This document shows positions 43,113 through 51,511 of a DNA stretch of 64,000 nt, in pieces. The translations under genes and the position numbers were made by a program. The stretch covers positions 92,331 through 156,330 of the forward strand of contig JACJZI010000010.1 in NCBI GenBank assembly GCA_020635655.1, in the 5' to 3' direction. Origin of the DNA: Flavobacteriales bacterium (GTDB lineage Bacteria; Bacteroidota; Bacteroidia; Flavobacteriales_F; PHOS-HE28). Below the pieces are notes generated by a model. It was not told the origin of the DNA. It saw only the letters and a list, made by a program, of their open reading frames with translations, and did not search any database. Each line of letters starts with the position of its first letter. The first letter of the stretch is position 1.

Positions 43113-43823
43113 TCAGCGCAACGGAAGCGCCAGGGTGAACGTGCAGCCTGCGCCTTCACCAGGGCTTTGAGCGCTGAGCGTGCCGCCATGGGCCTCCACC
43201 CATTGCCGGGCACGCGCGAGCGTTCCCCGCGCCTGGGCCTCGCCCTCGGTGCTGCGGGATGACAACCAGGCGAACCGTACGAAGACCTGTTGAAGGTCCT
43301 GGTCGTTCAGCCCGACACCTGGGTCGGTGATCCGCACTTCCGCCATCCCGAGCTCGGCACGTGCGTTGACATGGATCGTGGCTCCCCGGTGTGCGAACTT
43401 CGAGGCGTTGGTCAGCAGGGCGTGCATCGCCTGGAAAAGCAGTTCGGCGTCGCCGTCCACAGGCAGTTCGTCATGCACTTCCAGTGCCACATGCTGGTCC
43501 TTCCTGCCATACCTGGCGGCGACATCGTCCACCGCACGCCGTACCACGTCGATCAGGTCGATGGGACCCTTGCGCAACGAGGGCGTACCTCGTTCAACAC
43601 CAAGATCATCAAGAAGTTCCTCTGTGGCCAGCAGGGCGGCAAAGAGATTGCGCTCGGCGAACCGTTCCAGTTCCCGGCGTTCCTCGGATGGGGCGTCCGG
43701 CAGCAAGCGCAGCACCTCGATCAGCCCGCCGATCTTGTTGCGTACGTCGTGCGAAAAGCGATGGAGCCGTTCCGCCTGTGAGCGATCGGCCGGCGAAGGG
43801 CGCGGGTCTTCAGTGGTTGACAT
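43113..43823 (-). CDS. Soluble histidine kinase
   Basis: 236 aa, no membrane or sensor domain. The H-box HRFSHDVRNKIGGLIEVL (His25) is followed by a dimerisation helix pair and a HATPase domain: HALLTNASKFAHRG (N-box), DPGVGLNDQDL (G1) and GAGCTFTLALP at the end. The FSHDVRNKIGG form is like that of cytoplasmic kinases controlled by a partner. Its start overlaps the end of the receiver gene by 14 bp, and this overlaps the second receiver gene, making a three-gene signalling operon. Confidence 0.86.
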   Translation of the reverse strand: MSTTEDPRPSPADRSQAERLHRFSHDVRNKIGGLIEVLRLLPDAPSEERRELERFAERNLFAALLATEELLDDLGVERGTPSLRKGPIDLIDVVRRAVDDVAARYGRKDQHVALEVHDELPVDGDAELLFQAMHALLTNASKFAHRGATIHVNARAELGMAEVRITDPGVGLNDQDLQQVFVRFAWLSSRSTEGEAQARGTLARARQWVEAHGGTLSAQSPGEGAGCTFTLALPLR

Positions 43824-44184
43824 CGGCGCGCAGGAAGCGCTCCAGCACGTCCGAAAGATTGTCGGTGCTGATGGGCTTCGCCAGGTATTGGGCGCCCTTC
43901 AGCTCATGGATCGCGGCCACGATCTCGGGCTTGGTGCTGGCGGTGAGGAACAGGATGGGGATCGGGTCCGTCCGGTGGATCTCCTGGGCGAGCTCCAGTC
44001 CGTTCTTGGCGCCCTTCAGGTAGATGTCCATGATGATCAGGTCAGGGCGTTCCTCGGCGAGGAGCACCTCGGCCTCCTCGGAGCTTCGGGCCACGCCGAT
44101 GACCTCGAATCCCATGCGTTCGATCTGGAGCCGGTAGCCGAAGGAGATGATCGACTCGTCCTCGATGATCAGGACCTTTTTCAT
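43810..44184 (-). CDS. Single-domain response regulator
   Basis: 124 aa CheY-like receiver with no output domain. MKKVLIIEDESII gives the acidic pair, DLIIMDIYLKG the phospho-acceptor Asp53, FLTAS the Thr/Ser switch and YLAKPIS the conserved Lys. It sits between a second receiver gene (4-bp overlap) and the soluble kinase gene (14-bp overlap), and probably relays phosphate within this set or to another kinase. Confidence 0.92.
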   Translation of the reverse strand: MKKVLIIEDESIISFGYRLQIERMGFEVIGVARSSEEAEVLLAEERPDLIIMDIYLKGAKNGLELAQEIHRTDPIPILFLTASTKPEIVAAIHELKGAQYLAKPISTDNLSDVLERFLRADVNH

Positions 44185-44612
44185 GAACGTAGATCAAAGG
44201 TAGGTTGGGCGTGGCCGGAGTGCACATCGACCACGCGTTGGTACGTCGCGACGCTCAGGGCCTTCTCCACATAGCCGATCACGGAGGAAAAGGCACGTGC
44301 TGCATCCACGTCGCCCTGGCGGTTCGACGAGGAGAACATCACCACGCTGCTATGCCCGTTCGGCAGCAGGCCTTCGGTCTCGCAGGCGGTAAGCCATTGG
44401 AATCCGTTCATGCCGGGCATGTTGATGTCCAGGAAGATCAGGTCCGGTGACCCGTTCTCGGTGCGCAGGAATTCCAGGGCCTCCTGAGCGGAGGTGAAAC
44501 AGGACAACCGGCCGGCGAACCCGGCACGCTTCAAGACCAGCTTTGTTACATAAAGGCTGTCCTCCTCGTCGTCGATCAGTACGATATGGATGATCTGCTT
44601 CCCCACCGCCAT
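44181..44612 (-). CDS. Single-domain response regulator
   Basis: 143 aa receiver: HIVLIDDEEDSLYVTKLVLK (acidic pocket Asp14/Asp15), DLIFLDINMPGMNG with Asp62, VMFSSS switch and YVEKALS with the conserved Lys. No output domain. First gene of the three-gene operon, joined to the next by an ATGA overlap. The F-L-D-I-N-M-P-G-M-N-G form is common in Bacteroidota stand-alone receivers. Confidence 0.92.
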   Translation of the reverse strand: MAVGKQIIHIVLIDDEEDSLYVTKLVLKRAGFAGRLSCFTSAQEALEFLRTENGSPDLIFLDINMPGMNGFQWLTACETEGLLPNGHSSVVMFSSSNRQGDVDAARAFSSVIGYVEKALSVATYQRVVDVHSGHAQPTFDLRS

Positions 44613-44716
44613 TGCTGGATGTATGAGGCCCTTCGTACGGGGGGGCGACCGGTTTTGTTCCGGTGCCGATCGAACCTGCCGGGCGCAGCCGTGTACGGGA
44701 GGAGGAACCGACCATC

Positions 44717-45571
44717 ATGCCCGACATGCTCCGACACCTGGTCCCCTTCATTCGCCGTGATGCGCGGCACGCGCAAGTGCTCCTCCTCGCCACCCTGCTC
44801 GGATACGGGCTGCTGGTGATGCATTGGAGCGCTGAATTGCCACGCTATGCGGTGCTGTTGGGAACATGCCTGGCGATGCAGACCGTGGCCGTGGTTGTGC
44901 TCCGGATGCCCTGGTCAAGCCTCAAGAGCGCCCTGATCACCGGGCTTGGCCTGAGCCTGCTCCTGCATGTGGGGTCGCTCCTGACCGCGGCGTTGGCGGC
45001 CGTGATCGCGATCGGAGGCAAATGCGTGCTGCGGGATCGGGGCAAGCACATCTTCAATCCCGGCAACCTCGGCATCGTTCTCGCGATCCTGCTCACCGGC
45101 GATGCCTGGATCTCCCCGGGGCAATGGGGCAGTGGTGCATTGCTGCTGGTGCTGTTCGGTTCGTTGGCGACGATGTTGCTCCTGCGCGTCGGTCGTGTCG
45201 ATGTCGCCCTGGGTTTTCTGGGCACGTTCGCCATGCTCCAGTATACGCGGACGGTGCTCTACCTGGGGTGGGGCATGGATGTGCTCGTCCACCAACTGAT
45301 GAACGGCTCGTTGCTGCTGTTCACCTTCTTCATGATCACCGACCCGAAGACCACCCCGAACGCGCCGCGGGCGCGCCTTGCCTGGAGCATGCTCGTGGCC
45401 CTGGTCGCGTTCCTGCTCACCGAGAAGGTCCGCATCCAGGCAGCGCCGATCTGGGCCCTGTTCCTGGTGTCCGCGTCCACCCCCCTGTTCGATCGCATGT
45501 GGAAGGCCGCGCGTTTCGAATGGTCGATCCCCCTGCACGGAACATCCTCAACAACAACACCCCTCGCATGA
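44717..45571 (+). CDS. RnfD/NqrB-like membrane protein, stand-alone
   Basis: 284 aa from the ATG at 44717. Eight or nine hydrophobic helices; signatures GKHIFNPGNLGIVLAILLTG and LFTFFMITDPKTTPN match RnfABCDGE subunit D / NqrB, which bind FMN covalently in the full ion-pumping complex. None of the other Rnf or Nqr subunits is encoded here. The start codon of the DUF2330 gene overlaps its stop (ATGA), so the two form a pair that I recall from other Bacteroidota. Its role outside an Rnf complex is unknown. Confidence 0.85.
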   Translation: MPDMLRHLVPFIRRDARHAQVLLLATLLGYGLLVMHWSAELPRYAVLLGTCLAMQTVAVVVLRMPWSSLKSALITGLGLSLLLHVGSLLTAALAAVIAIGGKCVLRDRGKHIFNPGNLGIVLAILLTGDAWISPGQWGSGALLLVLFGSLATMLLLRVGRVDVALGFLGTFAMLQYTRTVLYLGWGMDVLVHQLMNGSLLLFTFFMITDPKTTPNAPRARLAWSMLVALVAFLLTEKVRIQAAPIWALFLVSASTPLFDRMWKAARFEWSIPLHGTSSTTTPLA

Positions 45572-47037
45572 TGAAGCTGCATCGAAACCTGCTCCCTGTG
45601 CTTGTCGCCGGGAGCCTTGCCCAGCAGGGCCTCGCGTTCTGCGGGTTCTACGTGGCCAAAGCGGATGCCACCTTGTTCAATGACCGCTCCGAGATCATCC
45701 TTGTGCGCGATGGCCAGCGCACGACCATCACCATGAGCAATGATTTCAAGGGCGACGTCCGCGACTTCGCCATGGTGGTCCCTGTGCCCACCGTGCTCCG
45801 CGAGCAGGACATCCGTGTGGTGGACCGCTCGCTCTTCGACCAACTCGACGCCTATTCCGCACCGCGATTGGTCGAGTACTATGATGCGAACCCCTGTCAA
45901 CGCTGGGACTACGCGGTCATGGACGAGCTTGACAGGGCCCCGATGGCCGGCGCGGCCATGAAGGAGGTGCGGGAGGAACAGAGCGCGCGGAGCCGCGGCG
46001 TCACCATCGAGGCCCGCTACAGCATCGGTGAATACGATATCCTGATCCTCTCCGCGAAGGAGAGCGAGGGGTTGAAGGATTGGCTGATCGAGAACGGGTA
46101 CCGGATCCCCGCCACGGCGAACGAGGTGCTCGATCCCTACATCAAGGACCACCTGAAGTTCTTCGTCGTGAAGGTCGACCTGGAGCGCATGCAGGACATG
46201 GGCTTCGAGTTCCTCCGACCGATCCAGGTCAGCTTCGAGAGCGACCGCTTCATGCTCCCGATACGCCTCGGCATGGCCAATTCGAAAGGCGAGCAGGACA
46301 TGATCGTTTACGCTTTCACGCGCACGGGACGTGTGGAGTGTGCGAACTACCGCACGGTGGATTTGCCCACCGACCGCCATATCCCGCTGTATGTGAAGGA
46401 CAGGTTCGGCGAATTCTACCGGGACCTCTTCAAGCGCCATTACGAACGGGAGGGTCGCCACATCGTGACCCTGGAATATGCCTGGAACGTCACCCCGAGC
46501 TGGAACGGTGTGAAGTGCGACCCCTGCGTGGGGCCGCCGCCGCTTACGGCGCAGCTGACACAGGCGGGTGTGGATTGGGTCGGCCCCAATGGTGGAGCGA
46601 ACGGGAATGTCTTCTTCACCCGACTGCATGTGCGCTATGCCCGGGCCGACTTCCCGCAGGACCTGTTGTTCCAGGTGACGCCGGACCAGCAGCAGTTCCA
46701 GGGTCGTTACATCCTCACGCATCCGGCACAGGGCGACCTGAGCTGTAGCGCCGGTCAGGACTACCTGGAGGACCTTTATTACAGGCGCAAGAAGGAGGTG
46801 GACGAGCTGGCCACGCTCACGGGTTGGAACACATGGGACGATCGGCGGTACATCGACGAGGTGAAGGGGCGCATGACCCCGGAACGGCGCAATGGACTTG
46901 ATGCTCCCGTGATCCCGTTCAGGCGTCCGGGCGGCGGTCAGGGACCCGGCAGTATGCTCTGGCTGATCGGTCTAGCGGCCTTGGTGTTCGGCGCCGCGGT
47001 CCATATCGCAGCGCGATCCCGAGCGTTGCCTGGATAG
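45568..47037 (+). CDS. DUF2330 family exported protein with C-terminal membrane anchor
   Basis: 489 aa. Signal peptide LLPVLVAGSLAQQGLA, then the DUF2330 opening CGFYVAKADATLFNDRSEIILVRDGQRTTITMSNDFKGDVRDFAMVVPVP and further conserved stretches (EYDILILSAKESEGLKDWL, IKDHLKFFVVKVDLERM, FMLPIRLGMAN). A single TM helix near the C-terminus (MLWLIGLAALVFGAAVHIA) would hold it in the inner membrane with the body outside. Function unknown; coupling to the RnfD-like gene suggests a shared membrane complex. ATG at 45568 chosen; a second ATG follows directly. Confidence 0.88.
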   Translation: MMKLHRNLLPVLVAGSLAQQGLAFCGFYVAKADATLFNDRSEIILVRDGQRTTITMSNDFKGDVRDFAMVVPVPTVLREQDIRVVDRSLFDQLDAYSAPRLVEYYDANPCQRWDYAVMDELDRAPMAGAAMKEVREEQSARSRGVTIEARYSIGEYDILILSAKESEGLKDWLIENGYRIPATANEVLDPYIKDHLKFFVVKVDLERMQDMGFEFLRPIQVSFESDRFMLPIRLGMANSKGEQDMIVYAFTRTGRVECANYRTVDLPTDRHIPLYVKDRFGEFYRDLFKRHYEREGRHIVTLEYAWNVTPSWNGVKCDPCVGPPPLTAQLTQAGVDWVGPNGGANGNVFFTRLHVRYARADFPQDLLFQVTPDQQQFQGRYILTHPAQGDLSCSAGQDYLEDLYYRRKKEVDELATLTGWNTWDDRRYIDEVKGRMTPERRNGLDAPVIPFRRPGGGQGPGSMLWLIGLAALVFGAAVHIAARSRALPG

Positions 47038-47057
47038 GGTCGGACGCGGAACGGGCG

Positions 47058-47081
47058 GGGCCGGATCGTTCGATCCGGCCC
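47058..47081. terminator. Hairpin between DUF2330 and antiporter genes
   Basis: GGGCCGGATCG pairs with CGATCCGGCCC across a 2-nt centre (in RNA a 4-nt loop is more likely). It lies between two convergent stop codons 48 bp apart, the usual place for a shared terminator. Confidence 0.68.
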
Positions 47082-47085
47082 TTGC

Positions 47086-49083
47086 TCATTCCCGGAGGTG
47101 CTGGTCCAGCTGTCCGATGCCGCCGCCCGGCCCGAGCACATAGAGGATGTCATCGGCCTGCAGCCTGGTGTCGCCATCGATGCTGGTGATCACCCGCGGT
47201 CCGCGCCGGATGGCGAGCACCGATACGCCGAAGCGGCCCTTCACGTCGGCATCGACGAGACGATGCCCGACCACCCTGTTCCTGCCGAAGCGGATGGGTA
47301 GTGCAGCAAGCTCCAGTTCCGAAGCATGCAGTTCGATGCGGTCCTGCACGCCTTGTTTTTCCATGGACCGCAGGGCCTGATAGTGTGCACCACGGATCCG
47401 CGCGGTCATGTCCTCCACCTCATCCTCGGGCACGAGATAGCGCCGCAGGGCCCGCGAGAAGATCTCGATCGAGGTCTCGAACTCCTCCGGTACCACATCG
47501 TTCGCGCCCAGGTCCTTCAGTTCGTCCATGTCGCTCACGTACCGGGTACGCACGATGATGTAAGGCGCATCCGAAAGGTGTCGGATGCGCGCCACCACGG
47601 TCCGCGTCGCGACCGGGTCGCTGATCGCCACCACGATCACCCGGGCCCGAGTAACGCCCGCCTCGTCGAGCACATGATCGTTCGTTGCATCGCCCGCCAC
47701 CACCGTCACACCCCGGCTGCGGGCCTCCTCGGCCAGTTCGGGCGACATCTCGATGACGGCATGCGCCACGCCCGTGAGCCGGGCGGTCTGTGACAGGTGC
47801 TTGCCCGTCAGTCCGAAGCCGATGATCACCAGATGGTCCTGCAGGCGTTGCAGGTCGGCGCGTGCGGTGCGCCGCAGGCGGGTGAAGGTGTCCAGTCGAC
47901 GACGGACGGGTGCTGGGATCAACATCCGGGTGATCGCCGCGACCAGGCGCTCGGACCCCGCCACGAGGAAGGGGGTCAGGCCCATGGTGAAGATGGACAC
48001 GGACAGGAACAATTGATAGGTGTCGCGATCGAGCAGGCCGAAGGCGATGCCTGTCGCCGACAGGATGAAGGCGAACTCGCCGACCTGCCCGAGCGAGAGC
48101 CCCGTGAGCAGCGCGGTGCGCAGGGGATAGCGCAGGGCGAGGGCCGAGCTGCCGCCCACGATGCTCTTCAGCAGCACGGCGATCAACGTGAAGAACACGA
48201 CCTGGAGCAGGTGGGTCCATACATAGTGCAGGTCCAGCAGCATGCCGATGGACACGAAGAAGAAACTGATGAAGACCTCGTGGAAGGGAAGGATGTTGCC
48301 TGTGGCCTGGAACCGATGCTCGCTTTCGCTGATGATCAATCCGGCGAAGAAGGCCCCGAGCGCAAGGCTGAGCCCCAGTGCCGAGGTGAGCCAGGCGGTG
48401 GAGAAGCACAGGGCGACGATCGTGGCGATGAACAGCTCGCGGCTGTGGGTGCGCACCACGGCATCGAGGAGCCGCGGCACCACGAAGCGCGCCAGGACAT
48501 ACACCAGCACGAGCAGCACCAGCATCTTGCCCACCATGGCGAACAGGTCGGACCAGGGGTCGCTGGACCGTCCCGCGAGCAGCGGGGTCAGCAGGATCAT
48601 CGGCACCACGATGATGTCCTGGAAGATCAGCATCGCCGAGGCCACCCGGCCGTGCGGCGCGGTGATGGTGCCTTTCTCCTGGAGCAGCTTCAGCACGATG
48701 GCCGTGCTGGACAGGGCGAAGAGGAAACCGAGGAACACCGCCGGGGACCAGGCCATGCCGAACGCGTGACCGATCAACGCGGTGCCGCCGACCGTGCCGG
48801 CCACCTGCAGCGATCCGCCGAGAAGGACCGTGCGCCCCGTGGAGGCCAGGCTCTTCAGGCTGAACTCGATGCCGATGACCAGCAGCAGGAAGATCACACC
48901 GGCCTCCGCGAGCAGTTCCACCGTTTCGGTGGCGCTGACCAGACCGAAACCATGCGGGCCGAAGATGGCACCCGTGGCCAGGAAGCCCAGCAGCTCCGGC
49001 AGCTTCATCCGCTTGAACAGCAGGATCATCAGCACCGAAAGGCCGAGGATCAGAACGATCTCCTTGAGCAATGGGACCTGCAT
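47086..49083 (-). CDS. Kef-type monovalent cation:proton antiporter with RCK domain
   Basis: 665 aa from the ATG at 49083 (MQVPLLKEIVLILGLSVLM). The first ~385 residues form a CPA2 membrane domain with about 12 helices (LPELLGFLATGAIFGPHGFGLV, LLVIGIEFSLKSL, FLFALSSTAIVLKLLQEKG). Then an RCK/TrkA_N Rossmann domain (VIIGFGLTGKHLSQTA, GDATNDHVLDEAGVTRARVIVVAI) and a TrkA_C domain at the end (GRNRVVGHRLVDADVKGRFGVSVLAI). Known relatives (KefB/KefC, YbaL) exchange K+ or Na+ for H+ under nucleotide or glutathione control; the ligand here is not predictable. Confidence 0.92.
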   Translation of the reverse strand: MQVPLLKEIVLILGLSVLMILLFKRMKLPELLGFLATGAIFGPHGFGLVSATETVELLAEAGVIFLLLVIGIEFSLKSLASTGRTVLLGGSLQVAGTVGGTALIGHAFGMAWSPAVFLGFLFALSSTAIVLKLLQEKGTITAPHGRVASAMLIFQDIIVVPMILLTPLLAGRSSDPWSDLFAMVGKMLVLLVLVYVLARFVVPRLLDAVVRTHSRELFIATIVALCFSTAWLTSALGLSLALGAFFAGLIISESEHRFQATGNILPFHEVFISFFFVSIGMLLDLHYVWTHLLQVVFFTLIAVLLKSIVGGSSALALRYPLRTALLTGLSLGQVGEFAFILSATGIAFGLLDRDTYQLFLSVSIFTMGLTPFLVAGSERLVAAITRMLIPAPVRRRLDTFTRLRRTARADLQRLQDHLVIIGFGLTGKHLSQTARLTGVAHAVIEMSPELAEEARSRGVTVVAGDATNDHVLDEAGVTRARVIVVAISDPVATRTVVARIRHLSDAPYIIVRTRYVSDMDELKDLGANDVVPEEFETSIEIFSRALRRYLVPEDEVEDMTARIRGAHYQALRSMEKQGVQDRIELHASELELAALPIRFGRNRVVGHRLVDADVKGRFGVSVLAIRRGPRVITSIDGDTRLQADDILYVLGPGGGIGQLDQHLRE

Positions 49084-49172
49084 GCGCTCCGGCTCAAAGT
49101 AACGGCACACGGTGCCAGGGAACCGCTGTCGGGACCGGTCCGTTGTTCCAATGGCCCGCTTAGCTTGGCGCC

Positions 49173-49523
49173 ATGTTCGAGCACCGCCGCCAGGGGCTTT
49201 TACCGCGACGCCAGTTCATCCGCCGGCAGCTGGGTTGGACCGGCTGGGCCGCTTCGGTCGTGGCGGTTTCCCTGGCCATCGGCACGGCCGGGTACATGTA
49301 TTTCGGTGGGCTCGCGTTGGTGGACGGTTTCCTCAACGCCAGCATGATCCTCACCGGGATGGGGCCCATCGATCGGATGGAAGGCGACGGTGCGAAGCTC
49401 TTCGCGGCGTGCTATGCGCTGTACAGCGGAGTGGCCTTCCTGACGACGATCGCCGTGTTCCTCGCCCCGGTGGTGCACCGGTTCCTGCACAAGCTCCACC
49501 TGCGTGATCCCGAGGAAGGCTAG
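49173..49523 (+). CDS. Small two-TM membrane protein
   Basis: 116 aa, no family recognised. After a basic N-terminus (RRQGLLPRRQFIRRQ) come two hydrophobic helices (about residues 26-50 and 83-103) with a short loop between. A TAGCTTGG promoter-like box at 49161-49168 is 4 nt before the ATG. It converges on the DUF1003 gene with a 4-bp overlap of the 3' ends. Confidence 0.7.
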   Translation: MFEHRRQGLLPRRQFIRRQLGWTGWAASVVAVSLAIGTAGYMYFGGLALVDGFLNASMILTGMGPIDRMEGDGAKLFAACYALYSGVAFLTTIAVFLAPVVHRFLHKLHLRDPEEG

Positions 49524-50068
49524 TTGCGGCCTTCCCCGATCCGTTCGTCGATCCGCTTCAACAGATCGAGCTGCCGCGCCTGGATGTCGAAGAGCGTGCG
49601 GATCTGATCCTGCACCAGGAGGTCCATCTTCTGGTGGAGGCTGCGCACCTGCAGCTCCGCCTTCAGGTTGACCAGGTAATCGTTCTCCGCGCGCATCCGG
49701 TCCTTCTCCTCCTTGCGGTTCTGGCTCATCATGATCACCGGCGCCTGGATCGCCGCGATGCAGGACAGCACCAGGTTCATCAGGATGAAGGGGTAGGGGT
49801 CGAATACGCCGGCCCTAGGGGCCATCGCATTGTATGCGATCCACACCGCGAGCACCACCAGAAAGGACAGGATGAAGCCCCACGATCCTCCGAACCGCGC
49901 GATGCGATCGGAGATGCGCTGCCCGCGGGTGAGCGTTTCGCTGGCCGGGTGCAGCAGGTTGTCGACGATGAGCTCCTGCTCGCGGATGCTGTCCACGACG
50001 ATCTCATGCAACTTCTTCAGATGGGCGTTCTCGGTGGCGAGCAGGTCGTCGGTCTCTTGACTGTCCAT
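49520..50068 (-). CDS. DUF1003 family membrane protein
   Basis: 182 aa from the ATG at 50068. The DUF1003 pattern is clear: RISDRIARFGGSWGFILSFLVVLAVWIAYN (first TM), FDPYPFILMNLVLSCIAAIQAPVIMMSQNRKEEKDRMRAENDYLVNLKAELQVRSLH (second TM plus basic helix). A coiled-coil-like helix precedes (HLKKLHEIVVDSIREQ) and another follows (IRTLFDIQARQLDLLKRIDERI). Function unknown. Confidence 0.88.
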   Translation of the reverse strand: MDSQETDDLLATENAHLKKLHEIVVDSIREQELIVDNLLHPASETLTRGQRISDRIARFGGSWGFILSFLVVLAVWIAYNAMAPRAGVFDPYPFILMNLVLSCIAAIQAPVIMMSQNRKEEKDRMRAENDYLVNLKAELQVRSLHQKMDLLVQDQIRTLFDIQARQLDLLKRIDERIGEGRN

Positions 50069-50097
50069 GGGACTGGTGTTCGGGGATCGATCTCGCG

Positions 50098-50694
50098 TCA
50101 ACTGGTGGTGCGCCGCCACGTGCGGTAAATTTCCATGTCGGGCACCTGACGATCACCCGGGTCCTCGGCGAGCGGGTCCGTGGACCTCAATGTGGCGTGG
50201 AGGTCGGCGGGAAGCGCCTGATAGAGCTGCGTGCCCCGGGTCTTCCAGGTGATCATTTCATCGCTGACGTCCTTCACGGCCCTGGCCGGATTGCCCACGA
50301 TCACCTTGCGTCCTTCCCAGATGCTCCCCTCCGGAAGAAAGGCCAGTGCGCCAACGATGCATTCCTCGCCGACCTCCACGTGGTCCATCACCACGGCGTT
50401 CATGCCCACCAGGCAGTTGCGTCCGATGTGCGCGCCGTGCACCACGGCCCCATGGCCGATATGGGCCCCTTCCTCCAGACGAACGGTGACGCCGGGGAAC
50501 ATGTGGATGGTGCAGTTCTCCTGCACGTTGCAGCCGTCCGCCACTTCGATCGCGCCCCAATCCCCGCGCAATGCCGCTCCCGGACCGATGTAGACATCCC
50601 GGCCGATCGTCACGTGGCCGGTGATGGCGGCCTGGGGATGGACGAATGCGCTTGGATGCACTACGGGAACGATCCCCTTGAACGCATAGATCAT
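50098..50694 (-). CDS. paaY: PaaY-like hexapeptide-repeat protein (gamma-carbonic anhydrase family)
   Basis: 198 aa left-handed beta helix. Hexapeptide rungs run from residue ~12 (VVHPSAFVHPQAAITGHVTIGRDVYIGPGAALRGDWGAI) to IVGALAFLPEGS. The metal-binding His set is seen in ENCTIHMFPG, GAHIGHGAVVHGAHIG. The tail (NPARAVKDVSDEMITWKTRGTQLYQALPADLHATLR) is characteristic of PaaY, a thioesterase that removes toxic CoA thioesters in phenylacetate degradation. Plain gamma-carbonic anhydrase-like proteins lack that tail, which supports the PaaY call. It is 32 kb from paaZ. Confidence 0.85.
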   Translation of the reverse strand: MIYAFKGIVPVVHPSAFVHPQAAITGHVTIGRDVYIGPGAALRGDWGAIEVADGCNVQENCTIHMFPGVTVRLEEGAHIGHGAVVHGAHIGRNCLVGMNAVVMDHVEVGEECIVGALAFLPEGSIWEGRKVIVGNPARAVKDVSDEMITWKTRGTQLYQALPADLHATLRSTDPLAEDPGDRQVPDMEIYRTWRRTTS

Positions 50695-50772
50695 GCGGTG
50701 AAACTAGCGCACCGCTCGCATGCCGCGCATTCCACGAAACTGGACATCGCCCGGGACCGGCGGGATCGCCAT

Positions 50773-50789
50773 GTTAAGCGTGGGTTAAG
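50773..50789 (+). promoter_or_regulatory. Candidate Pho box upstream of the PhoU-like/Pit genes
   Basis: GTTAAG at 50773-50778 repeats exactly at 50784-50789, an 11-bp period. Read on the other strand the units are CTTAACCC and CTTAACAT separated by 3 nt, which equals the cyanobacterial Pho-box pattern (PyTTAAPyPyW) and the spacing of the E. coli PHO box. It ends 37 nt before a TACATTTG -7 box. Confidence 0.6.
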
Positions 50790-50826
50790 AATTGCCCGCC
50801 GACACGCATCGGGGGATGCCCCCGTC

Positions 50827-50834
50827 TACATTTG
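50827..50834 (+). promoter_or_regulatory. TAnnTTTG -7 box of the PhoU-like/Pit operon
   Basis: TACATTTG, 25 nt before the ATG at 50860. No -33 TTTG is present at the normal distance, as expected for an activator-dependent promoter. Confidence 0.6.
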
Positions 50835-50859
50835 CCGCGCACCCTGACCGAACCTGCTC

Positions 50860-51507
50860 ATGGGCCTCTCCTCCGTCTTCCAGGTCTTCCGCCCGAAGGA
50901 CCGCGTCTTTTTCTTCCATTTCGAAGCTTCCGCGGCCAACGTCGTGAAGATGTCGGAGGACCTCCTGGAGATCATGGGCACCTCGCCCGGCGCTCACCGC
51001 ACGGCGATCCTGGAGCGCTTGGAGATCATCGAACGCGCCAACGACGACCTGACCCACACCATCTTCACCGAGCTGGCCCGGAACTTCATCACCCCGATCG
51101 ACCGGGAGGACGTGCACTATCTGGCCAGTGCTTTGGACGACGTGGCCGACGTGATCCTGGCATCGGCGAAGAACCTGGAGCTCTTCCACATCGCCGAGGT
51201 CGACGCAACGGCCCGCGAGCTGGCCCGGCTTGTGCACGAAGGATGCAAGATCGTCCAGCTCGCCGTGCAGTCCCTGCGACAGATGCACCGCAGCAACGGC
51301 CACAGCGAACTGGTGGTGAAGATCAATGCGATGGAGAACGAGGCGGACGAGGTGTTCGACAAGGGCCTGGAGATGTTGTTCACCCAGGAGAAGGACCCGA
51401 TCATGCTCATCAAGCTGCGCGACCTTTACAGTGCGCTGGAGATGGCCACCGACAAATGCGAGGACGTGGCCAACGTGCTGGAGTCCATCATGCTGAAGTA
51501 CGCCTGA
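50860..51507 (+). CDS. DUF47 (PhoU-like) phosphate transport accessory protein
   Basis: 215 aa, almost all helical, as in the PhoU-like DUF47 family. Motifs: HFEASAANVVKMSEDLLEIM, LTHTIFTELARNFITPIDREDVHYLASALDDVADVI, ending EDVANVLESIMLKYA. Such proteins are encoded directly before low-affinity phosphate transporters and modulate their activity. The Pit gene begins 4 bp after its stop. A candidate Pho box and a consensus -7 box lie upstream, so induction by low phosphate is likely. Confidence 0.93.
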   Translation: MGLSSVFQVFRPKDRVFFFHFEASAANVVKMSEDLLEIMGTSPGAHRTAILERLEIIERANDDLTHTIFTELARNFITPIDREDVHYLASALDDVADVILASAKNLELFHIAEVDATARELARLVHEGCKIVQLAVQSLRQMHRSNGHSELVVKINAMENEADEVFDKGLEMLFTQEKDPIMLIKLRDLYSALEMATDKCEDVANVLESIMLKYA

Positions 51508-51511
51508 GCGC

